From positions 1 through 55,640 of the IMG/VR virus record IMGVR_UViG_3300026518_000670: 55,640 nucleotides of DNA, one strand, 5' to 3'. Both the position numbers and the translations under genes were made by a program. The notes under the pieces were generated by a model. That model saw nothing but the letters and a program-made list of their open reading frames with translations, had not been told where the DNA came from and did not search any database. Shown here one piece after another: positions 44,179-51,291 of the stretch (position 1 is its first letter; each line of letters starts with the position of its first letter). This stretch comes from a virus.

Positions 44179-45040
44179 CGTTGGTGCCCTGGTAGGTGGT
44201 TCCGTAGTAGTCCGATCGCATCTGTCCGGACGCGTCTGCGGCAAGGTTTCCGACCGTGGCGTTGTCACGCCGCCGGCCCTGCAGCGTGCTGAGCAGGTAG
44301 CGCAGATTCGGTGGCCGGCCCTTTTTCCGGCTGGTCAGTTCCTTCGCGGTGTCGGTGAGCTGGCGCACCGTGAACCCTTCGCCGAGGGCATCGAGCAGCT
44401 CGACCCGGCTGGGGTGCACGTCGACCATGCCCAGCTCGCGCAGCGCCTTGGCGGCGCTCACGGCCGCCGTGTGGGTCTGGTCCACTTGCTCGTGGCTCAA
44501 GGCTTCGGCAGGTGGATCCTGCGCGCCGGGCGGCGCGGTCGCATCGCCTCCCGTACATTGCGGGCTCGCAGTAGGTTCTCCTAGTTCATTGGCTCTTGGG
44601 GATTGGGGAGGTTTCGTTCCGGGTTCGTTCTGGGTTCCTTGCTGGGTTTCTTCTGTAAACCCACTGGGTTTCCCGTTGGGTTTTTGATTCGCCGGCTTTT
44701 TCTTCGGCCTTCCACCCTTGGAGCCGTTGGCGCGCGCGGCATCTAGCCTCGGCTTGGCCTTCTCAATCTCGGCCTCGCAGCGCTCATTTACCCATTCAGA
44801 ACTGGAACCGTTTTTCCCTTCACATTCGGTGTGCGAAAAGAACTCGTTCAGGACGAAATCCACGGCCCGTTTTTCGCTCGCTTTCGTCGCCCTGGCAATG
44901 ATGTATCGCTGGGCATGCGGGATTGCCCGCTCGTTCCCGTAGTACCAGTCGATCAGCCGACCGTAGGCGCCGTCCTGCTCCATCGTCAGGTGCGCGGTCT
45001 TGACCAGGTAGTGGGCCGGGTAACGCGGGTAGAAGTTCAT
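44150..45040 (-). CDS. Replication initiator-like protein (DUF1376)
   Basis: 296 residues from the ATG that overlaps the upstream stop (TGATG). The N-terminus (MNFYPRYPAHYLVKTAHLTM, then EQDGAYGRLIDWYYGNERAI) is the classic DUF1376/YdaU opening, a winged-helix domain of phage replication proteins. A Lys/Pro-rich linker (RPKKKPANQKPNGKPSG) and a low-complexity Pro/Ala region follow, then a C-terminal helical domain (VDVHPSRVELLDALGEGFTV) that may contact the loader. An origin may lie inside the AT-rich stretch near 44.6 kb. Confidence 0.75.
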   Translation of the reverse strand: MNFYPRYPAHYLVKTAHLTMEQDGAYGRLIDWYYGNERAIPHAQRYIIARATKASEKRAVDFVLNEFFSHTECEGKNGSSSEWVNERCEAEIEKAKPRLDAARANGSKGGRPKKKPANQKPNGKPSGFTEETQQGTQNEPGTKPPQSPRANELGEPTASPQCTGGDATAPPGAQDPPAEALSHEQVDQTHTAAVSAAKALRELGMVDVHPSRVELLDALGEGFTVRQLTDTAKELTSRKKGRPPNLRYLLSTLQGRRRDNATVGNLAADASGQMRSDYYGTTYQGTNDDQLPQALR

Positions 45041-45198
45041 CAGTCGCTGACCACCACACGAGCTATTTTCGCGTTGCACTGGCTGGCGATGCGTCGAGCT
45101 TCTGAACGTGATTTGCACTTCATGGCCGGCTCTCCCGTATCCGGGTCGAAAACCAGCCAATACAACACGCTGCCACGCGGAAATTTGCACTTTTTCAT
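45040..45198 (-). CDS. Small basic protein (52 residues)
   Basis: MKKCKFPRGSVLYWLVFDPD with a KCKSRSEARRIASQCNAKIA helix; four cysteines and many Lys/Arg. A very strong GGAGGTGAC site sits directly before the ATG, and the start overlaps the HTH gene stop while the stop overlaps the DUF1376 start. High expected translation suggests an abundant early regulator or host-takeover peptide. No family recognised. Confidence 0.55.
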   Translation of the reverse strand: MKKCKFPRGSVLYWLVFDPDTGEPAMKCKSRSEARRIASQCNAKIARVVVSD

Positions 45199-45416
45199 GT
45201 CACCTCCACTTTCTCTTGACTTCCCAGGTCTTTGACTGGGCACACATGTCCACGCCCTTTGTTCTCGGCAAAGGCTCGCCACCGGTAGGCAGTTGCCCGA
45301 CTGCATCCGGTCCTGGCCCTGATTTCGCCAACGCTCGGTATATACCTGAGTGAGCCCATCCAATAGGCCACTTCCACCGCAGGGGTCTGGTAAAAGCGCG
45401 CACGCGATCGAGCCAT
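45195..45416 (-). CDS. Small helix-turn-helix protein (73 residues)
   Basis: Contains a helix-turn-helix at ~27-50: IPSVGEIRARTGCSRATAYR, then WRAFAENK. The basic N-terminus (MARSRARFYQTPAVEVAYWM) and basic tail are consistent with DNA binding. A regulator of the early operon or a replication accessory is plausible. Overlaps on both sides (TGATG upstream, ATGA downstream). Confidence 0.6.
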   Translation of the reverse strand: MARSRARFYQTPAVEVAYWMGSLRYIPSVGEIRARTGCSRATAYRWRAFAENKGRGHVCPVKDLGSQEKVEVT

Positions 45417-45685
45417 CAGGAATCTTCCCTATGCGTATGACGAGGTATCGGCAGGCCTTCCAGTGCCCGGCGCGCGCGCGCGCCACGATCCTTGACTGCG
45501 GCCGGCAAGCTCCAGCGTCGGCCGTGATAGTGATTGCGCGTCCAGTGGCTGCGGTCGGCGTAGAACAGCAGCGCCTGGCGGATGCTCTCCGTGGAATGCT
45601 CGCGTCGATGTTCCCGCCAATGCGCGATCGTGCCGGCGACAGCTGCCAGCACGATCACTACCGTGAGGATCACCAGCAGAGGCAT
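45416..45685 (-). CDS. Small membrane protein (89 residues)
   Basis: One N-terminal transmembrane segment (LLVILTVVIVLAAVAGTIAH, ~3-22) followed by a basic, Arg/His-rich cytoplasmic tail (HWREHRREHSTESIR). In an early operon it may act in superinfection exclusion or host-membrane signalling. Coupled to both neighbours. No family recognised. Confidence 0.5.
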   Translation of the reverse strand: MPLLVILTVVIVLAAVAGTIAHWREHRREHSTESIRQALLFYADRSHWTRNHYHGRRWSLPAAVKDRGARARRALEGLPIPRHTHREDS

Positions 45686-46182
45686 CAGAATCCGCCGCCT
45701 TGTACGTCATCGACGCCTTCCAGCCGGAAGCGCACGGCGGGATATCCGTCCGGCGCCGGGCCTAGGTGGCGCGGCGGCGCGCCGTCATCCAGACGCGACA
45801 GCTCATGGCCCAGCGCCTCGATCACGGCCGCCGAGCGCTCATGGGCCTCAGCGATGCGCTCGAGGATGTACTGGAGGCGTTCCTCGGTCGGTATCGCAGT
45901 GGCGCGGAAGCCGAGATCCAGGGCCATGGCCTCGAACAAACCGAAGCGATGGAAGCGCTTCATCAGGGCCCAGATCTCGACGATCTTGAAGAACTCCGGA
46001 CGGCGTGGGTTCAGACAGGCATTCCAGCGTGCGATCGCCGCGTCCCAGGTCAGTTTTTCCTCGTCCCACAACCCTTCTTCCAGCAGGAACTCGATCATCT
46101 GCTTGCGCAGGCGTGGATCTACAGCGAGGGTATCGCGCAGTGCTTCCAGGCCGGCCTGCATCCAGGAATTGTCAAGCCACAT
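45685..46182 (-). CDS. Hypothetical early protein (165 residues)
   Basis: Preceded by AGGAGG at ~9 nt, an excellent ribosome-binding site. The protein is mainly helical: QAGLEALRDTLAVDPRLRKQ, a central RWNACLNPRRPEFFKIVEIW-type segment and a further helix ending in HERSAAVIEALGHELSRL. It is the second gene of the early operon after the Cro-like regulator. A DNA-binding or host-interaction role is possible, but I do not recognise it. Confidence 0.5.
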   Translation of the reverse strand: MWLDNSWMQAGLEALRDTLAVDPRLRKQMIEFLLEEGLWDEEKLTWDAAIARWNACLNPRRPEFFKIVEIWALMKRFHRFGLFEAMALDLGFRATAIPTEERLQYILERIAEAHERSAAVIEALGHELSRLDDGAPPRHLGPAPDGYPAVRFRLEGVDDVQGGGF

Positions 46183-46185
46183 GCG

Positions 46186-46479
46186 TCAAACCTCCTCGTG
46201 ATCTGTCCTCTCGGGTGCTGGACCCAAGGATTGCGATGGAACGGAGCCGACCTCACGCTTCGTATCAAGCGCCTTTTTTGCAGGCGTGGCCGAGCACTCC
46301 AGTTCCATGATGGCCTTCTCGAGGGCGTTGACAGTCGTGAAGCTGGGACGCTTCCCGCGTTTCTCGTTGGCGAACTTGCTGATCCACGAGGTGCTCAAGC
46401 CCGATACCTGGCTCACTTCCGGATATCGGCCCCTGAAGCAGCGGAGGCGGGAACGAAGGATGGCGATGTCGTTGGGCAT
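46186..46479 (-). CDS. Cro-like helix-turn-helix regulator
   Basis: 97 residues from the ATG closest to the divergent control region; a longer frame crosses the operators. Residues 10-45 form an HTH (RCFRGRYPEVSQVSGLSTSW, then ISKFANEKRGKRP). The rest is acidic and low-complexity. It is transcribed away from the CI-like gene, with two operators between them, the classical lysis-lysogeny switch arrangement. It should turn down repressor synthesis and start lytic growth. Confidence 0.65.
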   Translation of the reverse strand: MPNDIAILRSRLRCFRGRYPEVSQVSGLSTSWISKFANEKRGKRPSFTTVNALEKAIMELECSATPAKKALDTKREVGSVPSQSLGPAPERTDHEEV

Positions 46480-46490
46480 GCACGAGATTG

Positions 46491-46529
46491 GAGCACATTT
46501 GTGCTCATCTTGGCAACACAACTGTACTC
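46491..46529. promoter_or_regulatory. Divergent control region with two operators
   Basis: Operator 1 (46491-46506) is GAGCACA-TT-TGTGCTC, a dyad with perfect 7-nt arms. Operator 2 (46514-46529) is CAACACA-AC-TGTACTC, matching 11 of 14 arm positions. Their centres are 23 bp apart, about two helical turns. A TTGGCA box at 46510-46515 with a GAGAAT box at 46535-46540 could be the repressor promoter on the plus strand (19-bp spacing, imperfect). This separates the Cro-like and CI-like genes. Confidence 0.7.
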
Positions 46530-46552
46530 ACCAAGAGAATTACGCTTCGCTG

Positions 46553-46951
46553 ATGGCAAGTGATACCACTCTCGCGCTCCGCGACAACGTCAGGCGACTC
46601 ATGGATTACAGGGGGATGTCGCAGCGCGAACTTGCGAAGGAGGCGGGGATCTCACAGAGCGCAGTCGGTTTCCTTCTGCGCTATTCGGACATGAACGATC
46701 GACATCCCACCACTTCGACGGTCGAGGCAATAGCCAAGGCCTTTTCCATTCGAGCCTGGCAACTCATGATTCCCGATGCCCCACTCGAGCTGCTTTTGTC
46801 ACAGCAGCTCGAAAAGCACACCATGGATTACATGCAGGTAGGACCAGAGGGAAGAGAGGCTGTCGATCGCATTACGGAGGTTGAGGTGCGGTCTGCCACC
46901 TTGCAAAAAGGACTGAATACCGGTGACGGTTCAGTTAGGAAAGCAGGATAG
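46553..46951 (+). CDS. CI-like repressor (Xre-type, short)
   Basis: 132 residues from the first ATG after the operators. Residues 8-60 are an Xre-type HTH: NVRRLMDYRGMSQRELAKEA, GISQSAVGFLLRY and a following TSTVEAIAKAFSI helix. The C-terminal half is short, helical and lacks the LexA-type peptidase domain, so it cannot self-cleave by RecA, unlike lambda CI. No clear Shine-Dalgarno precedes the ATG. A longer in-frame start upstream would cross the operators and is unlikely. Maintains lysogeny by binding the dyads here and probably those at 47.9 kb. Confidence 0.65.
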   Translation: MASDTTLALRDNVRRLMDYRGMSQRELAKEAGISQSAVGFLLRYSDMNDRHPTTSTVEAIAKAFSIRAWQLMIPDAPLELLLSQQLEKHTMDYMQVGPEGREAVDRITEVEVRSATLQKGLNTGDGSVRKAG

Positions 46952-46980
46952 CCAGGGACGGCCAGGTTCGGGGGCAGGCC

Positions 46981-47844
46981 TTATTTTCCTTGGGATGGGG
47001 TGTAATACAGGCTGCCCCGACTCGGTCTGGTCTCTTGAAGCGAGCGACCCTGCTCGCATAATCGCTCCACCGCCCTACGCGCGCGCGCGCTGTTATGTTT
47101 TTCGGCAAAGGCCTGGGCGCCATCACAGGCGGCATCCGCGCTGACGCTAACGCCGTGGTCACGGACCACCCTGTACTGCCTCTCCCACCGGATTTCCGAC
47201 GGATCCCGGTAGCGCCCCTGCACCGGGTCGAACACCTGAGCGCCGCGGTCTGGAAGATTCTCGCGGATCTCGCGCCCTGTCTGCGCGTCGTAAGCGATCA
47301 ACTTCCCGGTCGGCACCGTGCTCGTCCAGCACTCACCCTCCGCGTAGTAGACCGCTCCGGACGGCCGCGTGCACCGCATCCCGACGATCTCGCCGCGCGC
47401 ATACGCCGATGCGCCCAGACCCGGGTCATGCGGCAACACTGATCCTGATTTGCCGATCGCCGGCCGACGAGAGCGGGCGGCTACCTTTCGTGTCTGCCAA
47501 TCTGGTCTCGCGCGCGCACGATCATAGGCGATGCGCAGCACTTCCCAATCACCAAGATCCGGTCTCGCGACTGCGTGGATTTCTTTTTGCAGCAGTCCCA
47601 GATTCGATCCCATCAGGATCTCTGGGTGGACCTGTGCAAATCCCTCGACAGCGCGCTTCCACGAGCTTTCGGTTGATGTTTCGCCATCGCGAAAGGTCTT
47701 GTGTGACACCTGGGCACGTGGGTTTTTGCAGGGGATGTTCTGGTACACAGGGACGCCATCCTTGCCCTTGCACTGGTAGATGTTGCCGGCATGAGCGCCT
47801 GCTGTCAGCAGCGCCAGGACCGCGCAAACCGCTCTGATCGTCAT
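46981..47844 (-). CDS. Secreted DUF4124-type protein (candidate lysogeny gene)
   Basis: 287 residues. A signal peptide (MTIRAVCAVLALLTAGAHAG) is followed by the DUF4124-like motif NIYQCKGKDGVPVYQNIPC (~21-39), found in periplasmic or secreted bacterial proteins. The rest is a Arg/Gly-rich region with a YYAEGECW strand and repeated Tyr-rich turns. It lies between the repressor and the right operon, on the opposite strand from both, and its start faces the second operator pair. This is a typical place for a lysogenic-conversion gene; cell-envelope function is inferred. Confidence 0.55.
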   Translation of the reverse strand: MTIRAVCAVLALLTAGAHAGNIYQCKGKDGVPVYQNIPCKNPRAQVSHKTFRDGETSTESSWKRAVEGFAQVHPEILMGSNLGLLQKEIHAVARPDLGDWEVLRIAYDRARARPDWQTRKVAARSRRPAIGKSGSVLPHDPGLGASAYARGEIVGMRCTRPSGAVYYAEGECWTSTVPTGKLIAYDAQTGREIRENLPDRGAQVFDPVQGRYRDPSEIRWERQYRVVRDHGVSVSADAACDGAQAFAEKHNSARARRAVERLCEQGRSLQETRPSRGSLYYTPSQGK

Positions 47845-47890
47845 GATCTGCTCCCTTCACATCCGATCTGTGCAGTATCTCGCTTGGCTT

Positions 47891-47937
47891 GAGCACATTT
47901 GTGCTTGACACCGTCCGTATCGAACACTAATGTGCTC
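47891..47937. promoter_or_regulatory. Second operator pair with a strong promoter
   Basis: Site 3 (47891-47906) is GAGCACA-TT-TGTGCTT and site 4 (47922-47937) is GAACACT-AA-TGTGCTC, both like the operators at the CI/Cro switch. Between them, TTGACA (47905-47910) is followed after exactly 17 bp by TAATGT (47928-47933), a near-consensus promoter for the rightward operon. Site 3 touches the -35 and site 4 covers the -10. Repression by the same repressor is expected. Confidence 0.75.
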
Positions 47938-47958
47938 GATAAGACGGGAGGGCTACCC

Positions 47959-48267
47959 ATGCTGGCCACAGAACAACACCAACCGACGAGCATCATGATT
48001 GCACCAATGACCACTGCCGACGCGGTATGCCATGCCGCACACGCCCGCTCTGTGGCACGCGCCAAGAGCGAATTCCGGCGTGCCATGGGTCAGCTGGTGC
48101 GGCTGCGTGCAGGCACGTTGTCGCAAGGGGATCTGAACGACCTGCACGGCCGCGCCCTGCGCACCTGGCCGAACCTGCAGCTCAACGAAACCGCCAAATA
48201 TCAGGAACTTTTGTTGCGCGACCTCACGGGTGCGTACGAGGCCTTGTTACGGGAGGAAGAGGCATGA
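47959..48267 (+). CDS. Hypothetical first gene of the right operon
   Basis: 102 residues. A GGGAGG site sits ~7 nt before the ATG, 26 bp past the -10 of the repressor-controlled promoter. The protein is helical, Ala/Arg-rich (DAVCHAAHARSVARAKSEFR, then LQLNETAKYQELLLRDLTGA), without recognised motifs. As first gene of the operon it may be an early regulator. Its stop overlaps the next start (ATGA). Confidence 0.55.
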   Translation: MLATEQHQPTSIMIAPMTTADAVCHAAHARSVARAKSEFRRAMGQLVRLRAGTLSQGDLNDLHGRALRTWPNLQLNETAKYQELLLRDLTGAYEALLREEEA

Positions 48268-48944
48268 ATACAGCCAAGAAGCACAGCATGGTGAACAGGA
48301 CCGCGTTCGGTATCTTCCTTTCCGTCCTGTTTGTCATGATGGGTGTGGATCTGTGGCCACACCCGCGCACGATGCAGACGCCGCTTTCCTTGCCCGCACC
48401 GGCGGCACCATCCCTGCGCGCGCACCCACAGCCGGCCGTGGCTGGGCTCCCGCTTGCCGCCACGCGCAGCGCACCCGTGCTGATGGGTCGCGCTTGCGTT
48501 GCGCTGGCTGTGTACGTCGAAGCACCGCATGCGGGATGGCTGGAACAGGCCACCATCGCATCCACCGTCATCAATGCCGCGCGCGCCCACCATCAAGCAT
48601 CCCCATGTCAAGCGATCCGTCAGCCAGGCCTCGTGCCCGGCATAGCGGCTTACCTGGACGATACGCCGCCTTGGCGGGCGCACCCTCAACGCTGGATGCA
48701 TGCGATGGACGTGGCCGATTCAGTGCTCAGCGACGACTACTCGTTTGGTACCCGGGGATGCACGACCACCACACGAATGCTGCCTTCCCGGGCCCCGCGC
48801 CCGGCATGGGCCCGGTCCATGCGGATGACATGCCGCGTCGGACAACACCTTTTTTTCACGCCAGCCATACCTCCCGTGGTTGCGGTTGCCCAGCGAACCC
48901 CCCCCCCGACGAATGGGCAGTCGATGAATGCAGCATGCATGTGA
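48264..48944 (+). CDS. Membrane-anchored cell-wall-hydrolase-like protein
   Basis: 226 residues, with a strong GGGAGGAAGAGG upstream and ATGA coupling. An N-terminal hydrophobic segment (TAFGIFLSVLFVMMGVDLWP, ~13-32) acts as signal or anchor. Residues ~75-190 resemble SleB/Hydrolase_2: ACVALAVYVEAPHAGWLEQA, IASTVINAARAHH, and a PAWARSMRMTCRVGQHLFF segment similar to the family's C-terminal end. The His-x-His usually seen before that is not present in this frame. Homopolymers (T7 at 48850, C10 at 48898-48907) lie in the 3' part. Possible murein-modifying protein of the prophage. Confidence 0.45.
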   Translation: MNTAKKHSMVNRTAFGIFLSVLFVMMGVDLWPHPRTMQTPLSLPAPAAPSLRAHPQPAVAGLPLAATRSAPVLMGRACVALAVYVEAPHAGWLEQATIASTVINAARAHHQASPCQAIRQPGLVPGIAAYLDDTPPWRAHPQRWMHAMDVADSVLSDDYSFGTRGCTTTTRMLPSRAPRPAWARSMRMTCRVGQHLFFTPAIPPVVAVAQRTPPPTNGQSMNAACM

Positions 48945-49021
48945 GGGCGATCAGGGCCGTCCCTCGCCGGCACCGGCAGCCGACTGCATAGCCGGAACCT
49001 CACCACCGCAAGGAAAGGCCC

Positions 49022-50074
49022 ATGTACAAGTCCATTTCAGTCGAAGTCGACGTCGATGTGTCTGACGTGATCGACATGCTTGACCCAGACGATCTGCACC
49101 AGTTCGGGTTATCGGAAATCGATGTCCGAAGCGCGCACAAAAGCCCATGGATCGACGTGCGCTTAGCCGTCCTCCGCGGCGATCGTGCCGGCGGCAACCA
49201 CAAGATCCTTCCGGCGTCGGTCGTCAACGCAGGCGTGGCCGACAAGGTCCGCAAGATCGCCGAGGCCGAGGGCCGGCGCGTCGGCAGCCGCGAGCGCAAG
49301 CGCATCAAGCAAGCCGTCTTCGACGAGCTCATGCCTCGCGCATTCTCCCAGCCTTCCAGTCTGCAGGTCTGGCTGGACCTCACCAACGGATGGGCCGCGA
49401 TCGATACCAGCAGCCGCAAGGCCGCCGAATCGGCAATCAGCATGGTGCGCGAGGCCCTGGGCAGCTTCCCGGCGGTGCCACTGGCGCCCGAGCGCTCCGT
49501 GCGCCAGGTGCTGACCCACTGGCTGCAGACCGGCGACCTGCCGCCCGGCCTTGTGCTGGGCGATGAATGCGAGCTGCGCGACGCGGCCAACGCCGGCGGC
49601 GCGGTCACCCGCAGCCGGCATCAGGAGCTGGAGTCGGACGAGATCCGCGAGCACCTGCGCGCCGGAAAGCAGGTCTACCAGCTGGGCCTCGAATTCGACG
49701 AGCGCCTCGGCTTTGTCTTGGACGAGGCCCTGACCGTGCGCAAGCTCAAGCTCTTCGACGTGGTGGAGGACCAGCTCGACACCAGCGGCGCCGAGACCAT
49801 CGCCGACGATCTCGGCGCGCGCGTGCGCCAGCTCGAGACCTTCATCGGCACCGAGGCTCACGCGGCGCTCACGAGATCGAGGCCGTCGACGTCAGCGCCG
49901 GTCAGAAGGACGACATCGTCGCGCTGGCCAAAGCCACCGGCGCCGACCTGGCCGCAGAATGGAAGGTTACCGAGGACTGGCTGGCCACGATTTCCAAGCC
50001 CGCCCTGCTGGCTGGCTGCCACCGGCCCTGCGCGAGAAGGAGAAGCCGCGCCGCAAGAATGTCACCGGCGGTAA
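49022..50074 (+). CDS. Chimeric RdgC-like protein
   Basis: 350 residues. Residues ~62-285 match RdgC in motif order: HKILPASVVN, FDELMPRAFS, VWLDLTNGWAAIDT, LPPGLVLGDECELRD, HLRAGKQVYQLGLEFDERLG and LKLFDVVED. RdgC is a ring-shaped DNA-binding protein that limits RecA. The usual RdgC N-terminus (a FFRNL-type opening of about 55 residues) is replaced by an unrelated acidic segment (MYKSISVEVDVDVSDVIDML). After ~284 (AHAAL) the frame reads a Pro/Arg-rich, non-RdgC tail because it has entered the remnant of another gene in a shifted frame. A deletion-made fusion is likely; DNA binding may be lost. Confidence 0.6.
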   Translation: MYKSISVEVDVDVSDVIDMLDPDDLHQFGLSEIDVRSAHKSPWIDVRLAVLRGDRAGGNHKILPASVVNAGVADKVRKIAEAEGRRVGSRERKRIKQAVFDELMPRAFSQPSSLQVWLDLTNGWAAIDTSSRKAAESAISMVREALGSFPAVPLAPERSVRQVLTHWLQTGDLPPGLVLGDECELRDAANAGGAVTRSRHQELESDEIREHLRAGKQVYQLGLEFDERLGFVLDEALTVRKLKLFDVVEDQLDTSGAETIADDLGARVRQLETFIGTEAHAALTRSRPSTSAPVRRTTSSRWPKPPAPTWPQNGRLPRTGWPRFPSPPCWLAATGPAREGEAAPQECHRR

Positions 50075-50129
50075 GGCCGCCGCAGCCAATGACCAAGAGG
50101 AGGCAGACCGTGATGCTGCAGGCGCTTGA
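49868..50129 (+). pseudogene. 3' remnant of a ParB-like gene, frameshifted
   Basis: In the frame one base off from the RdgC part, 49868 to ~50012 reads AHEIEAVDVSAGQKDDIVAL, AKATGADLAAEWKVTEDWLA and TISKPALLA, like the C-terminal end of phage ParB-like proteins. Continuing in the third frame from ~50013 it reads WLPPALREKEKPRRKNVTGG and ends at a TGA (50127-50129). The frame switch sits in a GCTG repeat (GCTGGCTGGCTG), a likely slippage point. The N-terminal ParB domain is absent. The first part is also translated in another frame as the end of the RdgC chimera. Confidence 0.5.
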
Positions 50130-50358
50130 AATGGGTGCCCGTGGGCTACCTTCACGTGGCCTTAAGCCGGCGGCCGAGTTGGCCAAAGTCCGGCCGCACG
50201 GTACGCGCCTGAAATACGTCGGTGGCTGCCGGTGTGATGCGTGCCGGTCAGCAAACTCCGCCTACGAGCGAGATCGTCAACTGGCGCGAAAGCATGGCGA
50301 CTGGAATGGCCTGGCGAGCGCTCGACGCGCGCGCCGACCCAGGGTAGTCCAGCCATGA
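50113..50358 (+). CDS. Small Cys protein with HGTR/GCRCxxCR motif
   Basis: 81 residues from the ATG preceded by GAGGAGG at ~9 nt. The core KVRPHGTRLKYVGGCRCDAC, then RSANSAYERDRQ, is a motif found in many short phage proteins, with the GCRCxxCR cysteines likely binding zinc. The C-terminus is Arg-rich and seems short relative to others of the type (it ends soon after HGDWNGL), which may reflect a truncation. Coupled to the next gene by ATGA. Function unknown; a nucleic-acid role is plausible. Confidence 0.55.
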   Translation: MLQALEMGARGLPSRGLKPAAELAKVRPHGTRLKYVGGCRCDACRSANSAYERDRQLARKHGDWNGLASARRARRPRVVQP

Positions 50359-50699
50359 GCTACTGCCGCTGGTCCACCGACTGCGACGTCTACGTCTACG
50401 AGGGCGGTATGAGCGGTTTCATGGTGCATGTGGCCGCCTCGCGCTACGTCTTCAAGGATCCGCTTCCTGATCCCGTCCTCTACACAAAGAGAAACTTCAA
50501 GGAATGGTTTGCCTGGCATGAGCGCGTGCGCGAGATGACCAATGTGGCCGCGCTAGAGACGATCGACCTTCCGCACGACGGCGAGACCTTCAACGAACCG
50601 ACACCTGCGGCATGCGCTGACCGCCTAGAGCAGCTCAAGGCGCTCGGCTACCGGGTACCGCAATACGCCATCGATGCCCTTCGCGAGGATATCGAATGA
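50355..50699 (+). CDS. Phage protein with MSYCRWS opening (114 residues)
   Basis: The N-terminus MSYCRWSTDCDVYVYEGGMS is a stereotyped start of a small family seen in many phages of Gram-negative hosts and actinobacteria. It is followed by a beta-rich segment (GFMVHVAASRYVFKDPLPDP) and a helical C-terminus (PAACADRLEQLKALGYRVP). Their function is not known. Both neighbours overlap by ATGA. Assignment to this family is from the stereotyped start and length. Confidence 0.6.
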   Translation: MSYCRWSTDCDVYVYEGGMSGFMVHVAASRYVFKDPLPDPVLYTKRNFKEWFAWHERVREMTNVAALETIDLPHDGETFNEPTPAACADRLEQLKALGYRVPQYAIDALREDIE

Positions 50700-50785
50700 A
50701 ACCGACCATCATTGTCGCCGGCCTTGGCCGCTGCGATGGCGACGCAATGGACGCTTTAATCCGCGTTGACTTGCAAGCCCTCTAA
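50696..50785 (+). pseudogene. 29-codon remnant cut by the cassette insertion
   Basis: The ATG overlaps the upstream stop (ATGA). The first residues MKPTIIVAGLGRC match the usual start of a phage sulfotransferase/P-loop-like protein, after which the reading changes to unrelated residues and stops at a TAA ~17 bp before the first cassette core site. It looks like an N-terminal stub of a once longer gene. A free 29-residue peptide gene is the alternative. Confidence 0.4.
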
Positions 50786-50828
50786 CGATCTCGGACGCAG
50801 TGTTATGCGCCACCTACCGGAAAACGAA

Positions 50829-51047
50829 ATGAAAGATGACCGTGCAACATCCATCGAACTGATACGCGACGACTACGACGATTTTGTGCACCCGTACCCG
50901 TGGCGCTTCGCGATCACCCACAAAGGCAAGAGGCACGAGTTTTGCGGGGCGCCAAACAAATGCAAAACACCTGGAGCCGCATTGCGCAGGGCACAACAAC
51001 GACTGAAATGGCTCGAAGACGGCACCTACGCCGAACGCTACAAGTGA
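50829..51047 (+). CDS. Cassette A protein (72 residues)
   Basis: Starts MKDDRATSIELIRDDYDDFV; a GGAAAA site precedes the ATG. An in-frame ATG at 50805 lies inside the core site GTTATGC and would add MRHLPENE. The product is mixed: beta-rich in the middle (WRFAITHKGKRHEFCGAPN) and helical at the end (AALRRAQQRLKWLEDG). It ends one base before the attC. Typical small cassette ORF of unknown function; I do not recognise a family. Confidence 0.55.
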   Translation: MKDDRATSIELIRDDYDDFVHPYPWRFAITHKGKRHEFCGAPNKCKTPGAALRRAQQRLKWLEDGTYAERYK

Positions 51048-51048
51048 C

Positions 51049-51108
51049 GCATAACGATTGCGATAAGCCGCCGCGCTTTTTGCGGTCGGCTTAATTAGCT
51101 GGTTAGGT
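51049..51108 (+). repeat. attC recombination site
   Basis: 60 nt: R'' GCATAAC at the left and R' GTTAGGT at the right. In between, AAGCCG-CCGC pairs with GCGG-T-CGGCTT leaving one extrahelical T, a hallmark of folded attC sites. The left half and right half (...GGCTTAATTAGCTG) resemble the aadA1 attC closely by eye. The site is intact. Confidence 0.85.
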
Positions 51109-51111
51109 GCG

Positions 51112-51291
51112 ATGATTGACTGGGCACGAATAAACGACTTGATTGAATGCTCGGCCTGTGGCGGTACTGGACAGAATGAGCGAATACCAGACGACCAGCG
51201 GAAAGCATGGATTGAGCCATGCCCCTGGTGCAAAGAGCGCGGGTATTTCCTGCCGGGAGAAAATAATGGGATACGAACCGAAACTGACTGA
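51112..51291 (+). CDS. Cassette B small zinc-finger protein (59 residues)
   Basis: MIDWARINDLIECSACGGTG, then a CPWCKERGYF knuckle: two CxxCxxxG units (CSACGGTG at 13-20 and CPWCKERG at 37-44) similar to the DnaJ central zinc fingers. The start lies 3 bp after the cassette boundary, which is characteristic. It overlaps the next ORF by 26 bp in another frame. Could bind zinc and act as a small chaperone-like or regulatory protein; function unknown. Confidence 0.5.
   Translation: MIDWARINDLIECSACGGTGQNERIPDDQRKAWIEPCPWCKERGYFLPGENNGIRTETD

Noticed and set aside
49163-49861. 232-codon minus-strand frame across the RdgC region
   Set aside because: The plus strand encodes a recognisable RdgC core; the antisense frame is Leu/Ala/Gly-rich without motifs.
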